DNA of 14,378 nucleotides from the NCBI GenBank assembly GCA_020027305.1, contig JAHRAM010000063.1:1-14378 (forward strand), read 5' to 3'. Origin of the DNA: Acidimicrobiia bacterium. Its GTDB lineage: Bacteria > Actinomycetota > Acidimicrobiia > Acidimicrobiales > Hopanoidiivorantaceae. Below are positions 6,553 through 14,344 of the stretch, in pieces; within the stretch, counting starts at the first letter, position 1; each line of letters opens with the position of its first letter. The notes under the pieces were generated by a model, which worked only from the letters and a program-made list of their open reading frames with translations, made no database searches and was not told where the DNA came from. The position numbers and the translations under genes were made by a program.

Positions 6553-7170
6553 TCACTTTTGGGTTAGTTTGTATGCCATTGTTAAATCCTGTCTTAAAAA
6601 CTTTTCTTTCCCATAATCGTGAAAAATGGCTGCTGGATGAAAGGATGGCACGATTACATAATCTTGCACATAATCAAGTGAGGAATCAGACTGAGAGCTA
6701 GAAGGTTTGGCAGGCTCAAATACAGTTCCCCTAATTTTAGTTATACCGTCATTGGTATTTAAGAGCGGCCTAGTGGAAGAATTGCCAAGTGTCACTATTA
6801 CCTTGGGTGAGACAAATTTAATTTGCTCATCTAAGTATGGACGGCAGGTTTTGACTTCTTCAGGGGTCGGGGCACGATTATTTGGCGGGCGACATTTCAC
6901 AATGTTTGAGATATAAACACCTTCAGCAGCCTCTTGCCCAATTTCTTCTTCTAAAATTTTTTGAAGCAACTGCCCAGACCTGCCAACAAACGGCAATCCT
7001 TGTTCATCTTCATCTGCTCCAGGAGCTTCACCAATCAGCATTAAATCAGCATTTGTGTTTCCTCGCCCAAAAACTGCATTTGTTCGCCCAGCCGACAAAC
7101 CACATAACACACAGCTGACTACCTTCACCTTTAAGGCATCTAATTGCTTGCTAACTTCTAATTCTCCCAT
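6553..7170 (-). CDS. udg: family 4 (4Fe-4S) uracil-DNA glycosylase
   Basis: This protein of about 205 aa removes uracil from DNA to start base-excision repair. The thermostable-type family 4 signatures are clear: LIGEAPGADEDEQGLPFVGRSG (45-66), YISNIVKCRPPNNR (86-99), and SFHPAA (176-181) in the place of the conserved C-terminal HP motif. The iron-sulphur ligands are Cys20, Cys23, Cys93 and Cys109, with the expected C-x2-C and C-x15-C spacing. A Ser/Asp-rich loop lies at about 154-168. ATG at 7170 is chosen; a TTG two codons upstream (7176) is possible, and neither has a strong ribosome binding site. The gene sits between alr and tsaE, 50 bases after alr and 4 before tsaE. Confidence 0.94.
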   Translation of the reverse strand: MGELEVSKQLDALKVKVVSCVLCGLSAGRTNAVFGRGNTNADLMLIGEAPGADEDEQGLPFVGRSGQLLQKILEEEIGQEAAEGVYISNIVKCRPPNNRAPTPEEVKTCRPYLDEQIKFVSPKVIVTLGNSSTRPLLNTNDGITKIRGTVFEPAKPSSSQSDSSLDYVQDYVIVPSFHPAAIFHDYGKEKFLRQDLTMAYKLTQK

Positions 7171-7220
7171 CAACAATTACACTTACTAAATTAATTTCAA
7201 TTAATTTTTAATTACATTAA

Positions 7221-8708
7221 CTATCCAAAATAGTTTCGTCTGATTCGCTTGTCGATGGAACACATTATTTCATCGGGAATGGTGTTTAGCTTTTGGCTAA
7301 TCTCTGTTACTGTTATTTTTTCATTTCCTTGTTTGCCGATTAGCACTACATCATCTCCAACAGAAATTTCGGGGCTTTTACATTCCAACATTATTTGATC
7401 CATTGTTACCCCAACGACAGGATGGCGCATTCCCCTGATTAAAACTTCTCCGCCCATAACGCCATAGTCACGCCTTATTCCATCGGCATATCCAATGGGG
7501 ATGACCCCAACACGCGAATCTGTCTCAAATGTATGAGCTAAGCCATAAGAAATGCTGTCGCCTGCTTTAACTTCTTTAACAAGCGTAATCTCTGAAACCA
7601 AACTCATCGCAGGAACAAGCTCAATGTCTTTTATCACATCTTTTATCATGTCTTTTGGCATGTCTTTTGCCTGTGTATTTTTTACGTCTATTTCGTTGGT
7701 AGCGAAATCCTTAGCCCCAACGTTTTCATTGGCGTTTTCATTGGCAGGCTTTTGATTTGATAACTGTATCTGCTGAGACTCTTTTTTTGATATTTCTTTT
7801 TTTTGCTCTAGCCCTACTTGGTGTGACCCCACAGGTCGTTGCACTCCATAGATTGACAGCCCTACCCTAACCATGTCATAGCGCAAATCATGCGGGGCAA
7901 TATTTTCTATAGTTACAGCTCCAGAGTTTGCAACATGGCGAAAATTTTGGGCATCCGTTCCATCCCAGCCTTCTTTTTCTAAAAGTAAAAGCACTTCTTC
8001 ATACAACTCAAGTTGCTTTTGTGTGTATAGATTGTCAGGCTCATCTGAAACTGCTAAGTGAGTCCAAACACCCTCAAGGATAATCCTTGACGCAACACTA
8101 ATCACAGTGGTGTCTGTAGCAGCAATTGTATCTGTGGCGTCATCTTCAGTTGGGTTCTGCCAGAGTAGTTTAAGCTCAGCTAATACATTTTCATCCAATC
8201 CTTCATATAGGTTTGTTGGTGTTGTTTTTGTTTCATCTTTTTCTTGACCTCTATTTATTATGAACGTAGCCAGTGACAAAATTTTCGTTTTTTCGCCACC
8301 AACACGATGCATGCCTGTATCTATCTTTAGCTGTAGAAAATATTGCTTTTCTGGGTCGCCAACTTCACTGACAGCTTTAGAAAATGTCAGCAATCCCTGT
8401 TCTGTATAAATCGTAGGGCATATTTTGTGTTCCACTATGGCGGCCATCTCGTGACTGCGGGGTTCTGACAACATCAATATAGAGGCGGTAATGCCTGCTT
8501 GCCGCAACTCCACCCCTTCTTCAACCAACGCAACCCCCAACCTGTCAGCGCCAGCCTCAATTGCTGCCCTGCTAACTTCGATTGCTCCATGTGATTCAGC
8601 ATCAGCTTTTACAACAGCACAAAAATCAGCTGGGCTGGCAAGTTCTTTTAGAACTGCAACATTTTGTTTTATGGCAGAAAGGTCAATGTTTAATTGTGTA
8701 GGGCGCAT
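7221..8708 (-). CDS. alr: alanine racemase with large insertions
   Basis: This PLP enzyme interconverts L- and D-alanine for peptidoglycan. The 495-aa protein is about 120 residues longer than usual. The N-terminal barrel carries LNIDLSAIKQNV (6-17), the PLP lysine K34 in AVVKADAESHGA, IDTGMHRVG (129-137), HVANSGAV (258-265) and RVGLSIYG (281-288). The C-terminal domain has ISYG with the catalytic Tyr388, PIGYADG (404-410) and MDQ (436-438). Extra sequence lies at about 152-205 and, more strikingly, at about 298-362. The latter is a Gln/Asn/Lys-rich loop built partly from 12-base repeats (ANENANEN; AKDMPKDMIKDVIKDI). The family motif KANAYGHG reads KADAESHG here, so the Tyr next to the PLP phosphate is Glu38. 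It starts 3 bases after the nnr stop. Confidence 0.94.
   Translation of the reverse strand: MRPTQLNIDLSAIKQNVAVLKELASPADFCAVVKADAESHGAIEVSRAAIEAGADRLGVALVEEGVELRQAGITASILMLSEPRSHEMAAIVEHKICPTIYTEQGLLTFSKAVSEVGDPEKQYFLQLKIDTGMHRVGGEKTKILSLATFIINRGQEKDETKTTPTNLYEGLDENVLAELKLLWQNPTEDDATDTIAATDTTVISVASRIILEGVWTHLAVSDEPDNLYTQKQLELYEEVLLLLEKEGWDGTDAQNFRHVANSGAVTIENIAPHDLRYDMVRVGLSIYGVQRPVGSHQVGLEQKKEISKKESQQIQLSNQKPANENANENVGAKDFATNEIDVKNTQAKDMPKDMIKDVIKDIELVPAMSLVSEITLVKEVKAGDSISYGLAHTFETDSRVGVIPIGYADGIRRDYGVMGGEVLIRGMRHPVVGVTMDQIMLECKSPEISVGDDVVLIGKQGNEKITVTEISQKLNTIPDEIMCSIDKRIRRNYFG
7624..7671. repeat. four 12-base tandem units inside alr
   Basis: Units ATGTCTTTTATC, ACATCTTTTATC, ATGTCTTTTGGC and ATGTCTTTTGCC run without gaps from 7624. 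On the minus strand they encode AKDM-PKDM-IKDV-IKDI, alr residues 347-362, at the end of its large insertion. Confidence 0.9.
7722..7745. repeat. perfect 12-base tandem duplication inside alr
   Basis: GTTTTCATTGGC occurs twice in a row with no mismatch. On the minus strand it encodes ANENANEN (alr residues 322-329). The lack of divergence suggests a recent event. Confidence 0.88.
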
Positions 8709-8711
8709 TAC

Positions 8712-10277
8712 TTACATTTTGCTAGAAATAGGTGCTTTGTCAGAAATAAGGCTTAATGCCTTGGGGATGTGCGGCAATAAATCGCTTGCCATAAAACCTT
8801 GCTTGAGTGCCAATTCTGCGCCCGCCCCGTGAATATAAGCGCCAACTGCTGCTGCCATAAATGGTTCTAGCCCTTGTGCCAAAAATGATGCAATCACCCC
8901 AGACAACACATCGCCTGTGCCGGCTGTGGCTAGCCGTTCATCACCAGTGGTAGAAAAAATGACTTTGCCAGTTTTGGGTTCGGCAATGAGCGTTGTGGCC
9001 CCTTTTAGTAAAACTATTGAGTTATATTTGTCAGCTAGTTTGCGAGCGGATTCAACACGATTGGCCTCTGGTTTTTCGCCCCCGTTCAATCTTTCAAATT
9101 CTCCATCGTGGGGAGTTAGCACTGCTGGAATTTTTCTTTTTTTCAAAATATCTGGGCCACACATTGCTAGGAAATTCAGCCCGTCTCCATCAATCACAAT
9201 CGGCTGTTTAATCCCTGTCAAGATCTTTGAGACCTGCTTGGTGAAATTGTTGTTTGTAGAATTACTCCCGTTTTCAATAGCATCATTTTTCTCACTGCTT
9301 TCAAGGTGGTTTTCAAAGCCTTTTCCAAAACCGGGCCCAACCACAAATGCCTTAAATCGCTCTGCCCTTTTTAAAACTTCACTTCCCCAATCGCTATCTA
9401 TAAGTTCAATGCCCACAGCCTCAAGCGGATTTATAGAAAGGCTTGCATCACCTCCAACAGCATTATTTACCCTTGCTTCAAACTCCACAGGATATGTAGA
9501 CATATCTGTTTCCATTGAATGACTATTTGACTCTTCAGGAACACTTATTGCCACATAACCTGAGCCAGCTCGAAATGCAGCGGTGGCAGCTAGGCTGACT
9601 GAACCTGTCATCCCAGCACTTCCGCCAATCACCCAACAGGCAGAGTTCCATTTATGTGCATCCTTTTTTCTAACTGGTAGGGCAGCTGCCACTGCTTCCT
9701 CAGTTAGCAGCCACATATTGGCAGAGCTAACATCTAGCCCGATGTCTTCTATTTTTGTTTCGGTTGAATAGCTTGACCCTGGAAAAAGCAGCTGCCCAGA
9801 TTTGAGTGTTCCAAATGTTAAAGTTCTATCTGCTTTTAGCGCCCCGCCAGCAACTTCACCAGTTAGCCCATCAACTCCTGAGGGAATGTCGACTGCCAAA
9901 ACTTGCCCGCTGATTTTTTCTTGAATGCCCGCTGGCAATTCATAGGGCTTAGAAAGACCCGTGCCATAGGCAGCATCGATTATTAAATCGGCAGCAACGA
10001 TTTTTTTGATGTGCTTCTTTAGCTCGTTCGGCTCCACCAACTCTGTGGAAATTTTGCGCTCTTTGAGTAACTTTGCTGCCACCCTTCCATCCTCGCCATT
10101 GTTTCCCTTGCCAGCAATGACCACAACATTTTTTCCACGACAACTCTTTTGCCCGCCCAGCATTTTTAGGCTATGAGACAAAACAGCTCGCCCAGCTCTA
10201 TCAATAAGTTCTTTAATAGTGGCATCGGCAGCAGCATCAATTTTTGCCATCTCTTTAGGGCTTACTACGGGAATCAT
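8712..10277 (-). CDS. nnrE/nnrD: bifunctional NAD(P)HX epimerase / ADP-dependent NAD(P)HX dehydratase
   Basis: This 521-aa fusion repairs hydrated NADH and NADPH. The N-terminal YjeF-type epimerase domain (about 1-195) has AGKGNNGEDGRVAAKLL (55-71), LIIDAAYGTGL (98-108) and VDIPSGVDGLTGEV (129-142). The C-terminal ribokinase-like domain (about 197-521) has WVIGGSAGMTGSVSLAATAA (215-234), VVGPGFGKG (312-320), LTPHDGEFERL (387-397), VLLKGATTLIA (422-432) and the catalytic GTGDVLSGVIA loop (453-463). Length is normal for the fusion. A Ser/Asn-rich loop (about 326-346) is a mild expansion. It lies 5 bases after acpS and 3 before alr, consistent with one transcript. The ATG at 10277 has no clear ribosome binding site. 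Confidence 0.96.
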   Translation of the reverse strand: MIPVVSPKEMAKIDAAADATIKELIDRAGRAVLSHSLKMLGGQKSCRGKNVVVIAGKGNNGEDGRVAAKLLKERKISTELVEPNELKKHIKKIVAADLIIDAAYGTGLSKPYELPAGIQEKISGQVLAVDIPSGVDGLTGEVAGGALKADRTLTFGTLKSGQLLFPGSSYSTETKIEDIGLDVSSANMWLLTEEAVAAALPVRKKDAHKWNSACWVIGGSAGMTGSVSLAATAAFRAGSGYVAISVPEESNSHSMETDMSTYPVEFEARVNNAVGGDASLSINPLEAVGIELIDSDWGSEVLKRAERFKAFVVGPGFGKGFENHLESSEKNDAIENGSNSTNNNFTKQVSKILTGIKQPIVIDGDGLNFLAMCGPDILKKRKIPAVLTPHDGEFERLNGGEKPEANRVESARKLADKYNSIVLLKGATTLIAEPKTGKVIFSTTGDERLATAGTGDVLSGVIASFLAQGLEPFMAAAVGAYIHGAGAELALKQGFMASDLLPHIPKALSLISDKAPISSKM

Positions 10278-10282
10278 ATTTT

Positions 10283-10660
10283 TTATTGTGCCAGTGCGAT
10301 AGCAATGGCAGTGGTGTCTGAATGTGAAAGGCTTATTTGAATATCAACAACCCCTTGGTCTTTTGCAAGTTGTGCTGCTCGCCCTGTGAGTTGAACTTCC
10401 ACTGGGCGAGGATTGGGTTGCTCATTTCGAACAACTTCAACTTCTTTCCAACCAATCGTTCCAAAGTTGGCAGACAAGGCTTTCATCACTGCTTCTTTGG
10501 CAGCAAACCGAACAGCCAGCCGCCTGCTGGGGTCAGCTTGTTTCACACTATATTCTTGTTCGGCAGCAGAAAACAATCGCTCAACTATTTTTGGTCGCCG
10601 AGTTAGCAGAGACTTCATCCTCTCCACATCAACCACATCAATTCCTACCCCTAAAATCAT
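10283..10660 (-). CDS. acpS: holo-[acyl-carrier-protein] synthase
   Basis: AcpS transfers phosphopantetheine from CoA to acyl carrier protein. The 125-aa protein has MILGVGIDVVDVERM (1-15), RLFSAAEQEY (28-37), the RFAAKEAVMKAL motif (51-62) and the C-terminal ISLSHSDTTAIA (109-120). D8 and E56 match the Mg2+ ligands. The ATG at 10660 overlaps the glmS stop as ATGA, a classic coupling junction. A GTG at 10675 would add five residues but is less likely. Length is typical. Confidence 0.96.
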   Translation of the reverse strand: MILGVGIDVVDVERMKSLLTRRPKIVERLFSAAEQEYSVKQADPSRRLAVRFAAKEAVMKALSANFGTIGWKEVEVVRNEQPNPRPVEVQLTGRAAQLAKDQGVVDIQISLSHSDTTAIAIALAQ

Positions 10661-13600
10661 TTGCTCTTGCCCCACTCATCTGCCAAATGGGCGATTGGTT
10701 TATCTAGCAAATCCATGATTGGAATCTTGCCAAGCTTCTCCACATCAAACTCTGGCTCTGTCTCGCGAACGGCATCTTCTAAAATGCCAAGCCTGCCTTT
10801 GTATTTCGTCATCACCGATGCAGCCTCATCAACGGGCAAGAATTTAAACGGTTTGATATGAAGCAATGTCAGCCCAACTGGCACACCGTTTTTCACCTCT
10901 GGCACAATGATAATCGCCCTTCCATCAGAACGGCTTTCGGTGATTAGAACTTTTTGCTCAGTGGTAACACGATGTTTGGTGCCAAGCAACTCAGGGTTGC
11001 TCTCAACACGGGATTCAATTTGTGTAGCCTCACCGCTCTTATCAAGCACCGAAAGATTGTCGCCCTGAATTAGATAGCGAATAAATCCCCTGATTTCTTC
11101 AACAACTGGGTCAAGGGCAGCTAGAGTTTTCAAGCTCTCATAGCTGAGTTGGTCTTTTGGCACGCCAGCCCCAAACACATTTTCTACCAGTTTGGAATCT
11201 AAATATGTTTCATCGGTTCTAGAAATTCCAACTGTAACTGTCTTTGCTTGGTGGCGAATGGCATCAATGGGGCGAGTTAGCTCATCAATGGCAGTAGACA
11301 GTTCGGTAGTTAAATCGTCAATAACTTGAGTGGGGGTTCCAGTTTTGCCAAAATCTAGTTGATAGGTTTCAAGCTCAGCTCGGCCAGTGACATATCTATA
11401 GAGGGTTGAAAGGCGATTGGCGGTTGAGGCTTGGAGGTGCCCGTTATATTCTCCCTTCCTGAGATTTTGTTCAAACATTTCGGCTTGTGCGGTGACTCTT
11501 TCATCAGTAAGCAACTCTTCAATTTGAAAATCTGGCTGGGCAAGGGATTCTAAAATGATTGAGCGAGTTTTTCTAAGTGAGGCTGCTCCCTCGTCAATAG
11601 CAAGGGCTGCTTCATAACTAAACAAATGCCCTGCCAATGCAGAAAGGATGAATGCCACTCTGTGGTCAATGTCGTCAAGCACGATAACATCTCTGCCTGA
11701 AAGGGCACCTGCTGTAGTAGCATTCGTGAAAATAATAGGGGCAGCTCGGTGGGCACAATAAATCGCAACTTCGGCCACCATATCTTGGGCGATTGAACCT
11801 GAAAGTGAGGAAGCACAAACTAAAATCAGTGGCTCAGCTGAGAGGTCAATGTGTTTTTTGTCTTCAATGGAATCGTGAGATATTGATTTGTAGCAAAGCT
11901 CAGATAATTTAATGCGCACCTCTTGTGCTGAAATGCGATCGCGACCGCTTCCAACCACTGCCCACCAACGACGGCTGGGGGCTAGACGGTTTGCCATTTC
12001 TGCGATTTCTTCTCGTTTTGCTAGAAGCGACTCCATCGCCTTTGGCAAATCCACCAACCCCTTGAGGAGAGCTTGGCGGTCGGCTGGGTCATGCGGCACG
12101 TTGAGCAAATCTGCGATATGGCACCCCAGCAAAATTCCCGCCACAGCCTGAGAGTAAAACGCTTTGGTTGATGCCACGCTCATTTCAATATCTCTTCCAT
12201 CAGAGGTGTAGAAAACGCCATCAGACCGCTTCACCAAATCGCTGTTCCTGCGATTTACAACACAAAGTGCAACAGCGCCTTTTTCGCGCACCAGCTCAAC
12301 CGTTCGGTTGGTATCTGCCGTAGTTCCAGACTGGCTGATAACTATCACTAGGGAATCTGACATATCTGTAGTTTTGTTTTGTGCTTTGTCTCCAACCACT
12401 AAACTGCTTAGTTCGCTGGCAAGTAGAGGTTCCACTGAAATGGGCAAACCAGAATTAACAATCTGGCTTTTGATGGAATCTGCCACTGCCCTAGCTGCTA
12501 CGGCAGCTGTTCCTTGCCCTGTCACAAAAATACGGCGGAGGTCAGAAGACGTAAGGCGTTCTGTTACCGTTTGCCCTAAATTGAAATCTTTTGCCAGTTG
12601 AATGTCGGGCTTAGATTTGGATTTGGATTTAGTGGTGGATTTAATCAGCCTGCCATCTAAGGTTTTGAGGATTGAATCTGGAGCCTCATAAATTTCTTTC
12701 ACAAAGAAATGTGGATGCTCACCTCTATGAATATCTTTGGTAGAAATTTCACGGGTGGTCAAATCAGAGGCTCTAACTTCTAAGCTGGTTTCCGTTCCGC
12801 TTGTTTTCTTCTTGCCCTTGCTTGCCCGCTTAATTCCCTTTAGGCTTCCAGCATATTCAGCGCTCAAGTGAACGCATTCATTTTCTAGTTGAATATATGT
12901 GTCTGCCATGGCTACCAATCCATAAGGCTCACTTGCCACAATATAGGCACCATCTGCCAGCCCTACATAAAGCGCTTGACCACTGCCTGATAGCGACAGT
13001 GAAATTAGGTTTGGGGTTTTTGTAGATGTTGCTGCTATTGCCACTGACCCTTCAAGCTGGGTTGCCATCTTTTCAAATGCATCCTCAAATGGATTGCTAG
13101 AAATTTTTTGTGAATTCTCGCTCGCACTATTTTCTGGATTTTTTGGCGGGTTGTCTTTGGCGCCTTCTTTGATGTTTAGGTTTTTCAATGTGAGGGCAGG
13201 CACGACCCGTGAATCAGTAGTGACATCTTGTGGAAAAGCAAAATCGCTTGCTGAAACTAGCTGTTTATAGTTATCGATTTGCCCGTTCACAACTGCTGTG
13301 ATTTGTTCGGCGCTATCTTCATATATTTGAGGATGAGCATTCGCCTCTGAAATCAACCCCACGCTGGCCCAGCGAGTATGTGCCAGAACTGTAGTTTGAA
13401 AATCGCTCGCCCCAGACAATGTGGCAGAAAGCTCAACATCAAAAAGAATTTTCTTTTTTAGCTGGGCAGTGTTGTATCCCAACTCGCCAATTTCATAAGC
13501 CACCTTATATATATATGACTTGGGCTCTGTCAAACTTCCGCCATATAAAAGAATTTGAATGCCAGCTGAATCTCTGCCTCTAACTTCTAGCTTGTCAATT

Positions 13601-14172
13601 CCATCTAGGGCTATCTGGACTGCCGACAAAGCGCTAATGGCAGAATCAGAAATTTCAGCCATAGATGATTGGCTAGTTAATTGATTGTTAGTTGATTGGC
13701 TGCTGCTTGGTTGATTTTTAGTTGGCTGGTTTTTAGTTAATTGTGTCGCCAGCTCTACAATAGCTTCTATAAATTTGAGGCGGTCCCACTTGATTGAAAA
13801 GATTAAATCTTGGAGCAGGCGGAACTCCACACTTGAATCAACTCCTTTTTTTTCTGAGCTTTCTTTATCTGCCGTTATTTTTTGAGTGGCAAGTTCTCTT
13901 CGCCGTGCTTGGTGGGCTTCCTCTAGCTCCACTTCTATGTGAGAAATAATTTCAACCGCTCTACCCAATAGCTCAGGTGAAATTACCATAGCGTGAACGC
14001 CTTTTTTCAACACATGGTTTAGATTTTCGGCTGACAGCACAGCTTCTTCTAAATTGAAATCTTGATTTGAGAAACTATCTGCCAATTGGATAAGTGCCTC
14101 TTCAATGTCGCCAGAGCTAGAGTTTTCTGACTTATTGTAGGGACCGTTTAAAACAGCGACAATTCCGCACAT
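10657..14172 (-). CDS. glmS: giant GlmS-like glutamine--fructose-6-phosphate aminotransferase
   Basis: GlmS makes glucosamine-6-phosphate from fructose-6-phosphate and glutamine, the first step to UDP-GlcNAc. This protein is 1171 aa against about 610 usually. Glutaminase pieces: nucleophile Cys2 (MCGIVAV), RGRDSAGI (198-205), HTRWAS with R267 (265-270), NAHP (278-281), NGQIDN (296-301) and D320. A mostly helical insertion of about 180 residues (11-190) splits Cys2 from RGRDSAGI. The isomerase half starts at HFFVKEIYEAPDSILKTL (488-505). SIS1 carries SQSGTT (613-618) and VASTKAF (666-672). SIS2 keeps K755, E758 and H774 at the spacing of E. coli K485, E488 and H504. The canonical tail LAKSVTVE seems to read TRSIILE (869-875). 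An unrecognised extension of about 296 residues follows. The conserved sites suggest a working glutaminase; full GlmS activity is inference. Confidence 0.87.
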   Translation of the reverse strand: MCGIVAVLNGPYNKSENSSSGDIEEALIQLADSFSNQDFNLEEAVLSAENLNHVLKKGVHAMVISPELLGRAVEIISHIEVELEEAHQARRRELATQKITADKESSEKKGVDSSVEFRLLQDLIFSIKWDRLKFIEAIVELATQLTKNQPTKNQPSSSQSTNNQLTSQSSMAEISDSAISALSAVQIALDGIDKLEVRGRDSAGIQILLYGGSLTEPKSYIYKVAYEIGELGYNTAQLKKKILFDVELSATLSGASDFQTTVLAHTRWASVGLISEANAHPQIYEDSAEQITAVVNGQIDNYKQLVSASDFAFPQDVTTDSRVVPALTLKNLNIKEGAKDNPPKNPENSASENSQKISSNPFEDAFEKMATQLEGSVAIAATSTKTPNLISLSLSGSGQALYVGLADGAYIVASEPYGLVAMADTYIQLENECVHLSAEYAGSLKGIKRASKGKKKTSGTETSLEVRASDLTTREISTKDIHRGEHPHFFVKEIYEAPDSILKTLDGRLIKSTTKSKSKSKPDIQLAKDFNLGQTVTERLTSSDLRRIFVTGQGTAAVAARAVADSIKSQIVNSGLPISVEPLLASELSSLVVGDKAQNKTTDMSDSLVIVISQSGTTADTNRTVELVREKGAVALCVVNRRNSDLVKRSDGVFYTSDGRDIEMSVASTKAFYSQAVAGILLGCHIADLLNVPHDPADRQALLKGLVDLPKAMESLLAKREEIAEMANRLAPSRRWWAVVGSGRDRISAQEVRIKLSELCYKSISHDSIEDKKHIDLSAEPLILVCASSLSGSIAQDMVAEVAIYCAHRAAPIIFTNATTAGALSGRDVIVLDDIDHRVAFILSALAGHLFSYEAALAIDEGAASLRKTRSIILESLAQPDFQIEELLTDERVTAQAEMFEQNLRKGEYNGHLQASTANRLSTLYRYVTGRAELETYQLDFGKTGTPTQVIDDLTTELSTAIDELTRPIDAIRHQAKTVTVGISRTDETYLDSKLVENVFGAGVPKDQLSYESLKTLAALDPVVEEIRGFIRYLIQGDNLSVLDKSGEATQIESRVESNPELLGTKHRVTTEQKVLITESRSDGRAIIIVPEVKNGVPVGLTLLHIKPFKFLPVDEAASVMTKYKGRLGILEDAVRETEPEFDVEKLGKIPIMDLLDKPIAHLADEWGKSK
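13663..13737. repeat. five 15-base tandem units inside the GlmS insertion
   Basis: Units start at 13663, 13678, 13693, 13708 and 13723; the last two are TGGTTGATTTTTAGT and TGGCTGGTTTTTAGT. On the minus strand they encode TKNQP, TKNQP, SSSQS, TNNQL and TSQSS (residues 146-170). The array lies near the end of the N-terminal insertion, just before the conserved glutaminase core resumes. Confidence 0.85.
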
Positions 14173-14278
14173 AGCAACAATTCTAAACGCAATTTATCGC
14201 AATGTATTTCAACTTATTTTTCAATTTGCTTCCCTCGTTTTTCAGCTTGCTTTCGAAATAGGGTTTGTGGCAGTTTAG

Positions 14279-14312
14279 GGTAGTTTATTACAGCTTATAG
14301 TAGCTAAGGTAG
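14279..14312. repeat. 34-base direct repeat, copy 1
   Basis: The 34 bases starting GGTAGTTTATTACAGCTTAT are repeated at 14345-14378 with one mismatch (A14299 against G14365). A partial copy of its first ten bases (GGCAGTTTAG, 14269-14278) lies directly before it. The spacer to copy 2 is 32 bases. Confidence 0.9.
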
Positions 14313-14344
14313 GGTTCGTATTAGAAAGCATTTCTTCGCCCTGC

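Noticed and set aside
8917..9522. 201-aa plus-strand ORF opposite nnrE/nnrD
   Set aside because: It mirrors the conserved dehydratase domain, has no recognisable motif and no ribosome binding site, and arises from codon bias of the real gene.
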